Shown here: in pieces, positions 32,370 to 41,216 of the stretch | Layout of the letters: every line of letters begins with the position of its first letter | Position numbering within the stretch: position 1 is the first letter of the stretch | Assembly (NCBI RefSeq): GCF_036182465.1 | Contig: NZ_CP108081.1 | Span: forward strand, 11,036,001-11,100,000 | Reading direction: 5' to 3' | DNA: 64,000 nt | Source of the DNA: Streptomyces sp. NBC_00258 | GTDB lineage: Bacteria > Actinomycetota > Actinomycetes > Streptomycetales > Streptomycetaceae | The notes under the pieces: generated by a model | Told to the model about the DNA's origin: nothing | Databases searched by the model: none | The model's input: the letters and a program-made list of their open reading frames with translations, nothing else | Made by a program: the position numbers and the translations under genes

Positions 32370-34970
32370 GTGCGCATCAGACCAATCAAACACAGCCTCG
32401 CCCTGCTCGTCGCAGCAGTGCTGGGTGCCGCGGGACTGGCCGCAGCACCTGCCGCGACGGCCGCGGAGGATCCCGAGATCCACGGCCTCAAGGGTGAGTA
32501 CTACACCCAGTCCGCCCCCGGCGCCTTCGACTTCCACGAACTCAAAGCGACCGGATTCGACCCCCAGCTCGACTTCGACAACCTGGAGCCCCGTCTGCGT
32601 TCGGCGACCGGACGGTCCGACGACGTCTCCGTCCGCTGGACCGGCCGGATCGTGCCGGAGAAAACCGGCCCCACCACCTTCTCGGTCATCGGCGACAACG
32701 GCTTCCGCCTCTGGGTGGACGGCAAACCCGTCATCGACCACTGGGTCGACGACTGGGACCGTGAACAGACCGGCCAACCGGTGGAGTTGACCGCCGGCAA
32801 GGCCTACGACATCAAGATCGAGTACTTCGAGCACTACGGAGGCTCCAACCTCCACGTGCGCTGGACGCCGCCCGGCGGCACCAAGACCGCCATCCCGCAG
32901 TCGGCCTTCCTGCTGCCCGAGGGCTACGACTACAACGGGGCCATCGCAGCCACGGTCCTCAAGGACGGCCGCACCCTGCGGCTCGACTTCGTCCAGGCAC
33001 TCGCGGCAGCCCCGGCCGGTCTCACCGAGCACCTGGACGCAGTGATCGGCGGAGCCACCTGGCCGCTCGGCCGGGTGCGCCTGGATCCGGCCAACCCGAG
33101 ATCGCTGCTGGTCGCGCTCAAGGAACCTGTGGTCGGCAACAAGACCGGCACCGCGCGCGGCGCCGCCGATGTGCGCTACGACGGATCGGGGGGTCTCTCC
33201 GGCAAGGACGGCAACGTTGTCAAGGCCTTCTGGAGCAGCGGCTCCAACAAATCCACCTACCAGCTGAGCACCCCGTGGGGCGAGAAGGTTACCGCGGCCA
33301 ACGCCCACCGCGAGTACCCGAGGCCGCAGCTCACCCGCAGCGACTGGAAGAACCTCAACGGCAGCTGGGAGTTCGCCGCGGCGAAGGCTGGCGAACAGCC
33401 CCCGGTGGGCCGGAAACTCGCCGAGAAGATCCTCGTCCCGTACCCCGTCGAGTCCCAGCTCTCGGGCATCGAGCGGCACGAGGACCGGATGTGGTACCGG
33501 CGCACCTTCACCGTCCCCTCCGACTGGAAGATCGGCTCCGCCAAGCGCCTGCAGCTCAACTTCGGCGCGGTCGACTGGCGTTCCGAGGTCTACGTCAACG
33601 GCACCAAGGTCGCCGAACACAAGGGCGGCTACGACAAGTTCAGCGCCGACGTCACCGACGCCCTCAAGCCCGGCCGCACCCAGGAGCTGATCGTCGGCGT
33701 CTACGACCCGACCGACGCCGCGAACGGCGAGAACCCGCCCGTCGGCAAGCAGCGCCTCGACCCCAGCGGCATCTGGTACACCCCGTCCTCCGGTATCTGG
33801 CAGACCGTGTGGATGGAGCCCGTCGCCACCGACCACGTCGACTCGCTGAAGCTCACCCCGGACGCCGCGACGGGCACCCTCACCGTCGAGCCGCAGGGCG
33901 TACGTCCCGGACTCGCCGTCACCGCTACCGCGTACGACGGCAAGCGGAAGGTCGCCACCGTCACCGGACGCACCGGAAGTCCTCTCACCCTGAAGATCAA
34001 GAAACCCCGTCTGTGGTCGCCCGACGACCCGTTCCTCTACGACCTGAAGGTCAGCGTCGGCGCCGACCGCGTCAAGAGCTACTTCGGTCTGCGGTCCATC
34101 ACCGTGGAGAACGTCGACGGAACCCCGCGAACCGTCCTCAACGGCAAGCCGGTCTTCATGATGGCCACCCTCGACCAGGGATTCTGGCCGGACGGCCTGC
34201 ACACCGCCCCCAGCGACAAGGCCCTGGCCTACGACCTGAAGATGCACAAGGCGATGGGCTTCAACTCGGTCCGCAAGCACATCAAGGTCGAACCCGACCG
34301 CTGGTTCTACTGGGCCGACCGGCTCGGCCTGCTGGTGTGGCAGGACATGCCTGCCATGACGGCGGGCGTCAACCCGTCCACCGCGGCCCGCGCCGAGTAC
34401 GAGCTCGAGATGAAGCAGATGATCGACGAGCACATCAGCAGCCCGTCCATCGTCATGTGGGTCACCTTCAACGAAGGGTGGGGCCAGTACGACGTCGGCC
34501 GCATCGCCACACAGGCCAAGGCCTGGGACCCGACCCGGCTGGTCAACAACCAGTCGGGCCTCAACCTCGGCGCCGACGGCGGCACCGGCGACATCATGGA
34601 CGAGCACGGCTACCCGAGCCCCGCGCTACCACCGCGCCCGGACGGCAAACGGGCCACGGTCATGGGCGAGTACGGCGGCCTCGGCCTGGCGGTGCCCGGA
34701 CACGCCTGGTCGGTCCAGCAGTCCTACGTCGACGTCGACCCGGCCACGTACACCGACGACTACCTCACCAAGCTCGCCGAGGTGCACGCCCTGGCCTGCA
34801 AGGGCGGCAACGGCGCGGTCTACACCCAGATCGCGGATGTCGAGGGCGAACTCAACGGGCTGATCACATACGACCGCAAGGTCGTCAAGCCCGATGTGAA
34901 GCGAGTCAAGGCAGCCCACGAGGCACTGATCAACGACGTGTCGCGGCCGACTCCAGCCGGCTGCGCCTGA
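32370..34970 (+). CDS. Secreted PA14-GH2 glycoside hydrolase
   Basis: 866 residues from a GTG with GGAGG 4 bp upstream. Sec signal peptide (LALLVAAVLGAAGLAAAPAA). A PA14 domain follows (about 40-190: LKGEYYTQ, FSVIGDNGFRLWVDGKPVID, VRWTPPGG), usually carbohydrate-binding. A linker region leads to the three GH2 domains (about 315-870). Acid/base Glu702 lies in TFNEGWG and nucleophile Glu767 in MGEYGG. GH2 includes beta-galactosidases, beta-mannosidases, glucuronidases and streptomycete beta-galactofuranosidases. The adjacent YtfQ-like importer makes a galactofuranosidase an attractive but untested assignment. Confidence 0.9.
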   Translation: MRIRPIKHSLALLVAAVLGAAGLAAAPAATAAEDPEIHGLKGEYYTQSAPGAFDFHELKATGFDPQLDFDNLEPRLRSATGRSDDVSVRWTGRIVPEKTGPTTFSVIGDNGFRLWVDGKPVIDHWVDDWDREQTGQPVELTAGKAYDIKIEYFEHYGGSNLHVRWTPPGGTKTAIPQSAFLLPEGYDYNGAIAATVLKDGRTLRLDFVQALAAAPAGLTEHLDAVIGGATWPLGRVRLDPANPRSLLVALKEPVVGNKTGTARGAADVRYDGSGGLSGKDGNVVKAFWSSGSNKSTYQLSTPWGEKVTAANAHREYPRPQLTRSDWKNLNGSWEFAAAKAGEQPPVGRKLAEKILVPYPVESQLSGIERHEDRMWYRRTFTVPSDWKIGSAKRLQLNFGAVDWRSEVYVNGTKVAEHKGGYDKFSADVTDALKPGRTQELIVGVYDPTDAANGENPPVGKQRLDPSGIWYTPSSGIWQTVWMEPVATDHVDSLKLTPDAATGTLTVEPQGVRPGLAVTATAYDGKRKVATVTGRTGSPLTLKIKKPRLWSPDDPFLYDLKVSVGADRVKSYFGLRSITVENVDGTPRTVLNGKPVFMMATLDQGFWPDGLHTAPSDKALAYDLKMHKAMGFNSVRKHIKVEPDRWFYWADRLGLLVWQDMPAMTAGVNPSTAARAEYELEMKQMIDEHISSPSIVMWVTFNEGWGQYDVGRIATQAKAWDPTRLVNNQSGLNLGADGGTGDIMDEHGYPSPALPPRPDGKRATVMGEYGGLGLAVPGHAWSVQQSYVDVDPATYTDDYLTKLAEVHALACKGGNGAVYTQIADVEGELNGLITYDRKVVKPDVKRVKAAHEALINDVSRPTPAGCA

Positions 34971-34979
34971 CCCGGACCG

Positions 34980-35010
34980 CCCGGCGAGCGGCTCACCTCC
35001 GCTCGCCGGG
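34980..35010. terminator. Bidirectional hairpin between GH2 and histidine kinase
   Basis: 12-bp arms CCCGGCGAGCGG / CCGCTCGCCGGG with a 7-nt loop between convergent stops at 34970 and 35043. Confidence 0.8.
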
Positions 35011-35042
35011 TGGCTCCGGCCCCACACTCCGGCCTTCATGGA

Positions 35043-36245
35043 TCACGGGAAGCGGACGGTGACGACGAGGCCGCCCGGCAGGCCGGGCTCGGCCGTTGCC
35101 TCGGTTCCGTGGGCCTCGGCGATCGAGCGGACGATGGCGAGGCCCAGCCCGTGGCCGGTGGTTCCGATGCGGTCCTGGGCGAGTCGGCGGAACGGCTCGA
35201 AAAGGTCCGGTACCCGGTCGACGGGCACCGGAGGCCCGGTGTTGGCCACGGTCAGCGTGCGGCCTTCGAGCCGTACCCGAACCCGGCCGCCAGGGTGGTT
35301 GTACTGAATGGCGTTGCGGACGAGGTTGGTCAGCAGGTGGCGCAGCAGTACGGGATCACCAGGGACGGTCAACCGCCGGTCCGCCGTCACCTCCACGTCC
35401 ACTTGCTCTCCCTCGGCCTGCGGGGCGAGTTCGGCCGCCACCAGCCGGGCCGCGGCCGACAGGTCCACGGTCTCGGTCTCCTCCAGGCCGCGATCGCTGC
35501 GGGCGAGCAGCAGCAGCGCGGTGATCAGCCGCTCGGCCTCACGGTTGGCGGTGAGCAGGTCCTCGCGTACCTCGGCGAGACCGTCGGGAAGAGGATCGGC
35601 GAGGCCGACCTCCAGGCTGGTGCGCTGGACCGCGAGGGGCGTCCTGAGTTCATGGGAGGCGTTGGCGACAAAGCGCCGCTGGCTCTCGAACGACTTCTCC
35701 AGCCGGTCGAGCATGGTGTCGAAGGTGTCGGCCAGGCGGTGGAGTTCGTCGTCGGGGCCGGTGAGCGCCAGCCTCTGATGCAGGTTCTGCTCACTGATCC
35801 GACGGGTGGCCTTCGTCATCGCGGCGACCGGCCCGAGCGCCCGCCCTGCCAGCCACCGGCCGACCAGTCCGGCCAGCAGCGCCATGACGAGCAGCCCGAC
35901 GGCCGACCAGAGGACCATCTGTCGCAGGGCGGTGTCCTGCACGGCCTGTACGGTCTGGTCCATCTGCCGGATCATGGCGAAGTCGTCGCGAGTCGTTACC
36001 GGCGGCGGAGCAGGTCCATAAGGGTCCGTGGGTTGCACGGGCCCTGCGGTGAACCCGCCGTCGCTCGGCATGCCGCCCTTCGTGATCTCGATTCCCTTGA
36101 GCTGCTGGGCCGTTCCATAGCGCGCGAGCAGCACCACGAAGGCCAGCAGCGCCGCGCCCGCGAGCAGGAAGAGCACGGAGAAGGCCGCGGTCAGCCGGGC
36201 ACGGAACGGCATGCCCCGCAGCAGCGCCCGCGGGTTCAGTCGCAC
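35043..36245 (-). CDS. OmpR-partner sensor histidine kinase
   Basis: 400 residues. TM1 (LTAAFSVLFLLAGAALLAFV, about 18-40), a roughly 90-residue extracytoplasmic loop rich in Pro, TM2 (ALRQMVLWSAVGLLVMALLA), HAMP, then the H-box RRFVANASHELRTPLAVQRT and catalytic N (LTNLVRNAIQYNHPGGRV) and G boxes (TTGHGLGLAIVRSIAEAHG). It overlaps the response regulator gene by 10 bp. Divergent to it lie two FtsX-type permeases and an ATPase, the usual target of such pairs in cell-envelope stress or peptide resistance; the signal is unknown. Confidence 0.93.
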   Translation of the reverse strand: MRLNPRALLRGMPFRARLTAAFSVLFLLAGAALLAFVVLLARYGTAQQLKGIEITKGGMPSDGGFTAGPVQPTDPYGPAPPPVTTRDDFAMIRQMDQTVQAVQDTALRQMVLWSAVGLLVMALLAGLVGRWLAGRALGPVAAMTKATRRISEQNLHQRLALTGPDDELHRLADTFDTMLDRLEKSFESQRRFVANASHELRTPLAVQRTSLEVGLADPLPDGLAEVREDLLTANREAERLITALLLLARSDRGLEETETVDLSAAARLVAAELAPQAEGEQVDVEVTADRRLTVPGDPVLLRHLLTNLVRNAIQYNHPGGRVRVRLEGRTLTVANTGPPVPVDRVPDLFEPFRRLAQDRIGTTGHGLGLAIVRSIAEAHGTEATAEPGLPGGLVVTVRFP

Positions 36246-36898
36246 AGCCGGTATCCCTGGCCCTTGTCGGCGGTGATGAGGCCGGGGTCACCCAGTTTGC
36301 GGCGCAGCCGGCTGACGACGGCCCGTACCACGCTGGTACGCGGGTCGAGGTTCTCGTCCCAGAGGGTGCGTACGAGTTCGTCGTGCGGCACCGCCGCCCC
36401 CTGAGCCTCCATCAACAGTCGCAGGACCGCGAACTCCTTGGGTGTCAGTTCCAGCCGCCGGCCCTCCACGGACACCTCGTGCCGCGCCCGGTCCAGGGTG
36501 ATGCCCTCGTGTCGCAGCGCGACCGGTGGCGACTTGGGGACACGGCGGCCGAGCGTGCGTATGCGGGCGACCAGCTCGGCGAAGTCGAAGGGCTTGGCCA
36601 GATAGTCGTCGGCGCCGAGTGTCGTGAGCCCGTAGACCTTGTCCGTGATCTCGCCGGACGCGGTCAGCATCAGGATCCGCGGCGGGTCGGTGAGTTCGCG
36701 CAGCCGCCGGCACACCTCGTCGCCCGTCATGACCGGCAGGTCGCGGTCGAGGACCAGCACGTCGTAGTCGGTGAGCAGGCACATGCGCTCGGCCTCGTCA
36801 CCGGAGACGGCGACATCGACGGCCATCGCCTGCCGACGCAGACCCGTGGCGATCGTACGGGCGAGAACGCGATGGTCCTCGGCTACCAGAACTCTCAT
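36236..36898 (-). CDS. OmpR-family response regulator
   Basis: 220 residues from the ATG at 36898. Receiver: VLVAEDHRVLARTIATGL, phospho-acceptor Asp in VLVLDRDLPVMTGDE, LTASG and YLAKPFDFAELVARI (Lys of the switch). DNA-binding winged helix: LELTPKEFAVLRLLMEAQGA, RTSVVRAVVSRLRRKLGD and GQGYRLCD. It probably controls the divergent ABC operon starting at 37044, with 145 bp between the two starts. Confidence 0.93.
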   Translation of the reverse strand: MRVLVAEDHRVLARTIATGLRRQAMAVDVAVSGDEAERMCLLTDYDVLVLDRDLPVMTGDEVCRRLRELTDPPRILMLTASGEITDKVYGLTTLGADDYLAKPFDFAELVARIRTLGRRVPKSPPVALRHEGITLDRARHEVSVEGRRLELTPKEFAVLRLLMEAQGAAVPHDELVRTLWDENLDPRTSVVRAVVSRLRRKLGDPGLITADKGQGYRLCD

Positions 36899-37043
36899 GC
36901 GCCCCATGAAACCCGGCGTGGCATTGCAGTGGAGTAAGGACAACGGCCGCGGCCGCACCTCCCCGGCCTCGCAAGCACGGGGCCCTTACGCCGCTGTAAC
37001 GCGCTTATCCCGCTGCACAGGGCGCCCTGCTTCTGTCGTGGCC

Positions 37044-38318
37044 ATGAACTTCGTCAAGCGCGCCGGGCTGAGCCTGCGTGCCAGGAAAGTCAGGACCGCC
37101 GTCCTGTTGGGGATCTTCGTCGTCATCTGCACCCTGCTGTTGGGCGGCTTCCTCCTGCAAGGCGCGACCGCCCGTCAGGAGGCGGACGCACAGCGGACGA
37201 TCGGCGTCGACGTGACGCTGAAGGGCAAGGGCCTCACCCCGGCGCTGGCGGACCGGTTCGGTTCGTCTCCGCGGGTCCACCGGTACAACCCGCGGCTCCC
37301 GATCCAGGCCGAGGCCCGCGGCATCGAACCGCTGGAGTCCGACGTCCCGAAGCCTGGCGGCAACCGCGCGGGGGCGAAGCCCCAGCGCCCCCTGGCACTG
37401 AATGGAGTGCGGGACTCCGGCCTGCTGCTGCCCTTCTCGTACGGCTCGAACAAGATCACAGCCGGGCGTGGGATCACCCCGGAGGACGCCGGCCGCGAGG
37501 TCGCCGTGGTCGAGAAACGGCTGGCCGAGAAGAACGGGCTCAAGCTCGGCGACACCATCCGTGTGCAGTCCGCCGACGGCAAGCGCACCGTGCCGCTCAC
37601 GGTCGTCGGGATCTACCGTGACTCGATGCCGGACCCGTCGAGGTGGACGCCGCCGCACCTGCTGCCCGGCAACACGCTGTACGTACCGGTCCCTACGATT
37701 CAGCAACTGAGCCCCGGCTCGGCGGACTTGGCCGAGGCGGTCTTCAGGATCGGCTCGCCGGAACAGGCCGAGCAGCTGCATGCCGAGGCTCGGCGGCTCC
37801 TCGGCACCGGGGCGTTCGACTTCCGCGTCAACGACAAGGCGTACAAGGACCAGGTCCGTCCGATTCAGCGGGTCGGCACCCTCGCCAGGCTGATCGTCCG
37901 GCTCATCGCCGTGGCCGGTGCGCTGATTCTCGGGCTCATCGTGATGCTGCAGATCCGGGAGCGCCGCGACGAACTCGGGATGCTTCTGTCGCTGGGCGAG
38001 AAGAAGTGGAAGCTCATCGGCCAGCACACCGTGGAAGTGGCCGCGGTCGCCCTGCCCGCGGTGGCCGTCGCCGCCCTGGCCGGTCAGGTAGCCGCCCAGC
38101 CGGCGGGCGACGCGCTGCTGGGCCACCAGGAGTCCGACACCTCCCCGCGGTCCCGGCCCTCGGACGCACCGGCCGACTCGCCGGAGATGCGCGTCCAGCC
38201 GTCCGACCTCGGCAAGGTCGCCGGCATCGGTCTCGGCATCTCCCTGGTCTCCACCGTCGTCCCCGGCATCGGAATCCTCCGCCTCCACCCCCGCTCCATC
38301 CTCATCGACAGCGAATAG
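37044..38318 (+). CDS. FtsX-like ABC permease 1
   Basis: 424 residues from ATG 37044 (a GTG at 37038 is possible). TM1 at about residues 18-40 (TAVLLGIFVVICTLLLGGFL), a long extracytoplasmic MacB_PCD-like domain, then three C-terminal TMs interrupted by QIRERRDELGMLLSLGEKKW, the coupling segment to the ATPase. The ASLG-equivalent is LSLGEKKWKLIGQH. It shares MNFVKRAG and EKKWKL with the following permease, so the two are tandem paralogues forming a heterodimer. Likely exporter or mechanotransmission complex, not an importer. Confidence 0.88.
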   Translation: MNFVKRAGLSLRARKVRTAVLLGIFVVICTLLLGGFLLQGATARQEADAQRTIGVDVTLKGKGLTPALADRFGSSPRVHRYNPRLPIQAEARGIEPLESDVPKPGGNRAGAKPQRPLALNGVRDSGLLLPFSYGSNKITAGRGITPEDAGREVAVVEKRLAEKNGLKLGDTIRVQSADGKRTVPLTVVGIYRDSMPDPSRWTPPHLLPGNTLYVPVPTIQQLSPGSADLAEAVFRIGSPEQAEQLHAEARRLLGTGAFDFRVNDKAYKDQVRPIQRVGTLARLIVRLIAVAGALILGLIVMLQIRERRDELGMLLSLGEKKWKLIGQHTVEVAAVALPAVAVAALAGQVAAQPAGDALLGHQESDTSPRSRPSDAPADSPEMRVQPSDLGKVAGIGLGISLVSTVVPGIGILRLHPRSILIDSE

Positions 38319-38354
38319 GCACCGCACCGACACAGACCGGGAGAGCCGACCGAC

Positions 38355-39743
38355 ATGAACTTCGTCAAACGCGCAGGGTTCAGCCTGTGGTCCCGCAGGG
38401 GCAGGACCCTGATCACCCTGTGCACCTTCCTCGTCATCTCCGTGATGGTGCTGGCCGGCGTACTGATCCAGGACGCGACCGCCCAGGCCAAGAACGAGGC
38501 CAAGCGCTCCGTGGGCGCCGAGGTCAATCTGGTGATGGACCTGACCGGCCAGAACGCCGCCGGTGGTCTGATGGCCCCGCAGATCAGCGCCGCAACAGTG
38601 GAGAAGCTGGGCACGTCCACCCTGGTCCAGAAGTACAACTACTCCATGTTCGACCGCGGCGTCGTCAAGGGCGGCACCGAGCTGGTCACCGGGGGAGTGG
38701 ACACCGGGGCCTCGGGCATGGGGCGCGACGGCACCCCAACCATCGGAATCCTCGACTCCGCACTCCTGCCCGACTTCCGCAGCGGCAAGTTCCAACTCCT
38801 GTCCGGAGCGCACCTCACCGCCGCCGACAAGGACAAGCACCTGCTGCTGATCGAGGAGAGGCTGGCCCGGAAGAACGGCCTCAAGACCGGCGAGAAGATC
38901 ACCCTGGGGGCGAACGAGGGCACTGCCACGGCAGAGTTCACCGTGACCGGTATCTACCGGGACCCGCGTCCCAGCTCCGAACCCGAGCCCGAGCACTTCG
39001 TCGACCCGGCCAACATGCTGTACGCGTCCATCGGCGGCTTCGCCGGACTCAACACCACTGGGGACGCGGCTCTCCAGGCCAGGAATGCGACGTTCCTCCT
39101 CAAGGACGCCGAAGACCTGGGGAAGTTCAAGGAGGAGGCCGCGCGGATCGCGGGGTCCGAGCTCGACGGGTTCCACCTGGACGCGAACGACAAGGCGATC
39201 CGGCAGATGACCGGCCCCCTGGACAGCATCGGTTCCACCGCCGCCCTCGCGATGTGGCTGATCGGAATCGCGGGCGCCGCCGTACTCGTCCTCCTCGTCA
39301 ACCTCGCGGTCAAGCAGCGCCGCAAGGAGTACGGCGTACTGCTGGCCATGGGCGAGAAGAAGTGGAAACTCGTTGCCCAGCAGGCGCTGGAGATCGTCGC
39401 GGTCGCGGCCCTCGCCATCGGCCTGAGCTCTCTGTTCACCCAGAGCCTGACCCAGAGCGCGAGCCAGTCGCTGCTCGGCGAAGAGGCAGCCGCGGCCCGG
39501 CACAAGCTCGACTCCTGGCAGCCTCCGGCACCCGGCAGTACCGGCATCGACCAGGGCATCGACCCGAACGACAAGCCGGTGGAGAACGCCGACCCCATCG
39601 ACCGGATCGACATCCGCCTCGACCCCGCGGCCCTCGCCACCGTGGGCGCCGTCGGCCTGGGCCTCGGTCTGCTCGCCACCGCCGTCCCGGCCGCCTCCGT
39701 GCTGCGGCTCAGCCCACGGACCATCCTGACGAAGGGCAAGTGA
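38355..39743 (+). CDS. FtsX-like ABC permease 2
   Basis: 462 residues, ATG with GGGAGAG about 12 bp upstream. Begins MNFVKRAGFSLWSRRGRTLI, then TM1 (LCTFLVISVMVLAGVLIQDA), an extracytoplasmic domain of about 240 residues, TMs near 295, 360 and 435. The coupling segment VKQRRKEYGVLLAMGEKKWK matches permease 1. A polar insert of about 70 residues between the last two TMs (AAARHKLDSWQPPAPGSTGI onwards) is outside the usual length. It pairs with permease 1 and the ATPase starting 9 bp downstream. Confidence 0.88.
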   Translation: MNFVKRAGFSLWSRRGRTLITLCTFLVISVMVLAGVLIQDATAQAKNEAKRSVGAEVNLVMDLTGQNAAGGLMAPQISAATVEKLGTSTLVQKYNYSMFDRGVVKGGTELVTGGVDTGASGMGRDGTPTIGILDSALLPDFRSGKFQLLSGAHLTAADKDKHLLLIEERLARKNGLKTGEKITLGANEGTATAEFTVTGIYRDPRPSSEPEPEHFVDPANMLYASIGGFAGLNTTGDAALQARNATFLLKDAEDLGKFKEEAARIAGSELDGFHLDANDKAIRQMTGPLDSIGSTAALAMWLIGIAGAAVLVLLVNLAVKQRRKEYGVLLAMGEKKWKLVAQQALEIVAVAALAIGLSSLFTQSLTQSASQSLLGEEAAAARHKLDSWQPPAPGSTGIDQGIDPNDKPVENADPIDRIDIRLDPAALATVGAVGLGLGLLATAVPAASVLRLSPRTILTKGK

Positions 39744-39751
39744 CAGCCACC

Positions 39752-40450
39752 ATGACCACCCCTGCCACCACCGAAAACACGCCCGTCCTCCGGCTCGACG
39801 GCGTCAGCCACACCTACGTCGGCCAGCGTCGCCGGACCACCGTGCTCAAGAACATCGACTACAGCTTCCGACGCGGCACCTTCTACACAGTCCTGGGACC
39901 CTCGGGCAGCGGCAAGACCACGCTGCTCAGCCTCGCAAGCGGCCTCGACGCACCCACCCGGGGCACCATCAGCTTCAACGGCGAGGACCTGACGAGTCTC
40001 GGCCTCGGCCGCTACCGCAACAAGCACGCCGCCACGGTCTTCCAGCACTACAACCTGCTCACCTACATGACCGCCCTTCAGAACGTCACCACCGCCATGG
40101 AGATCACCGGCGTGAAGCCGGGCCGCGGCGGCCGCAGGGCGCGCGCACTGGAACTCCTGGAGCGGGTCGGCCTGGACAAGCACACGGCCACGCGCAACGT
40201 CATGAAGCTCTCCGGTGGCCAGCAGCAGCGTGTCGCCATCACCCGGGCCCTGGCCTGCGACGTCGACATCCTCTTCGCCGACGAACCCACCGGAAACCTC
40301 GACGAGGACACCGCCCAGGGCATCATCGACACCTTCCGCGACCTGGCCCACGAACAGGACAAGTGCGTGGTGGTCGTCACCCACTCCCAGCGCCTGGCGA
40401 CCCAGTCCGATCGCGTACTCACCCTGCGCAAGGGCAAGTTGACGGAGTAA
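39752..40450 (+). CDS. ABC transporter ATPase (MacB/LolD-like)
   Basis: 232 residues. Walker A GPSGSGKTTLLS, Q-loop VFQHYNLLTYMTALQNV, signature LSGGQQQRVAITRALA, Walker B ILFADEPTGNLDED, H-loop VVVTHSQRLAT. This is the LolD/MacB/BceA-type ATPase that drives FtsX-like permeases. It ends the three-gene operon opposite the two-component system. The region after its stop has only a small stem. Confidence 0.94.
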   Translation: MTTPATTENTPVLRLDGVSHTYVGQRRRTTVLKNIDYSFRRGTFYTVLGPSGSGKTTLLSLASGLDAPTRGTISFNGEDLTSLGLGRYRNKHAATVFQHYNLLTYMTALQNVTTAMEITGVKPGRGGRRARALELLERVGLDKHTATRNVMKLSGGQQQRVAITRALACDVDILFADEPTGNLDEDTAQGIIDTFRDLAHEQDKCVVVVTHSQRLATQSDRVLTLRKGKLTE

Positions 40451-40479
40451 CTCCTGAGCGGTTCGCTCGCCGTACGCGG

Positions 40480-41025
40480 CTACTCCGGCAGTTCCAGCAT
40501 GGGTTCGCCGCAGGACTGGCATTCGGCGAAGACATCGAGATCGTTGAGGATCTCGGCGTACTCGGGGTGGCCCTTGAGGGCCGCCGCGGCGGCGAGCAGG
40601 TAGCGCGTGGTGATCTGGTCGTGATCCGCCGTGGCCAACGTGTCCGCCAGGAGGGTCATCGCCTCGGGGAGCGCCTGACGATAGGCGTCCGCGATGTCGT
40701 CTGGCAGGTCGGCCGGAGTCCCGCCGTGTTCGCCGGAGCACATCGCCACGAGGCCGACGACGTACAGGTAGTCGTCGCGCTTGGCCGGAGGAAGCCCGCG
40801 CGCGATCGTGACGATGTACGGCACGGCCGCGTAGGCGGCCGGCCAGGCGGTGCCCTCGGAACACAGGTACGGCCACAGGTCGTTGAAGTGCCCGCCGTTC
40901 GTGGGGTCGGCCATCAGGTGGCGCAACTCGTCGGGAACGAAGGGGGCGTCGGGCGAGCTGCCCTGCCCATTGGACCAGCCCCGATGGTCGAGGGTGGGCC
41001 AGCGCGGGTCGTCCAAAGGCATCAT
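40480..41025 (-). CDS. Hypothetical protein with helical repeats
   Basis: About 181 residues from the ATG at 41025. I do not recognise a family with confidence. It contains WPAAYAAVPYIVTIARGLPP and TTRYLLAAAAALKGHPEYAE, amphipathic helices reminiscent of HEAT-like repeats, and a C-terminal CQSCGEPMLELPE with two Cys. Similar immunity-like or DUF proteins are found in actinomycete accessory regions. Its stop is 29 bp from the ATPase stop on the other strand. The ribosome binding site is weak. Confidence 0.6.
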   Translation of the reverse strand: MMPLDDPRWPTLDHRGWSNGQGSSPDAPFVPDELRHLMADPTNGGHFNDLWPYLCSEGTAWPAAYAAVPYIVTIARGLPPAKRDDYLYVVGLVAMCSGEHGGTPADLPDDIADAYRQALPEAMTLLADTLATADHDQITTRYLLAAAAALKGHPEYAEILNDLDVFAECQSCGEPMLELPE

Positions 41026-41216
41026 GGGCGGAAAGTGTAGGTGGACCGGATGGCACGTCGGACGGGAGGTCCGTTCCCTCTCAGCAGCGAACCGACCAGG
41101 CCCGATGAGGGCCGCGTACGGGGTGTCGCGGTCGGTGGTGCGATTTGCTCCGGCACTGCCGCCTATCGTGATCCTGATTCGACTCATGTGTCAGAACGGC
41201 AGTCAGGAGACTCTCC

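Noticed and set aside
31905..34607. 900-codon open frame opposite the GH2 gene (minus strand)
   Set aside because: Antisense shadow of GC-rich coding sequence; the plus strand has a complete GH2 protein with catalytic residues, and the minus frame has Gly/Val/Asp-rich composition without recognisable motifs.
37005..39503. 832-codon open frame opposite the FtsX permeases
   Set aside because: Antisense shadow; no domain can be recognised and the plus-strand proteins have clear TM and coupling motifs.
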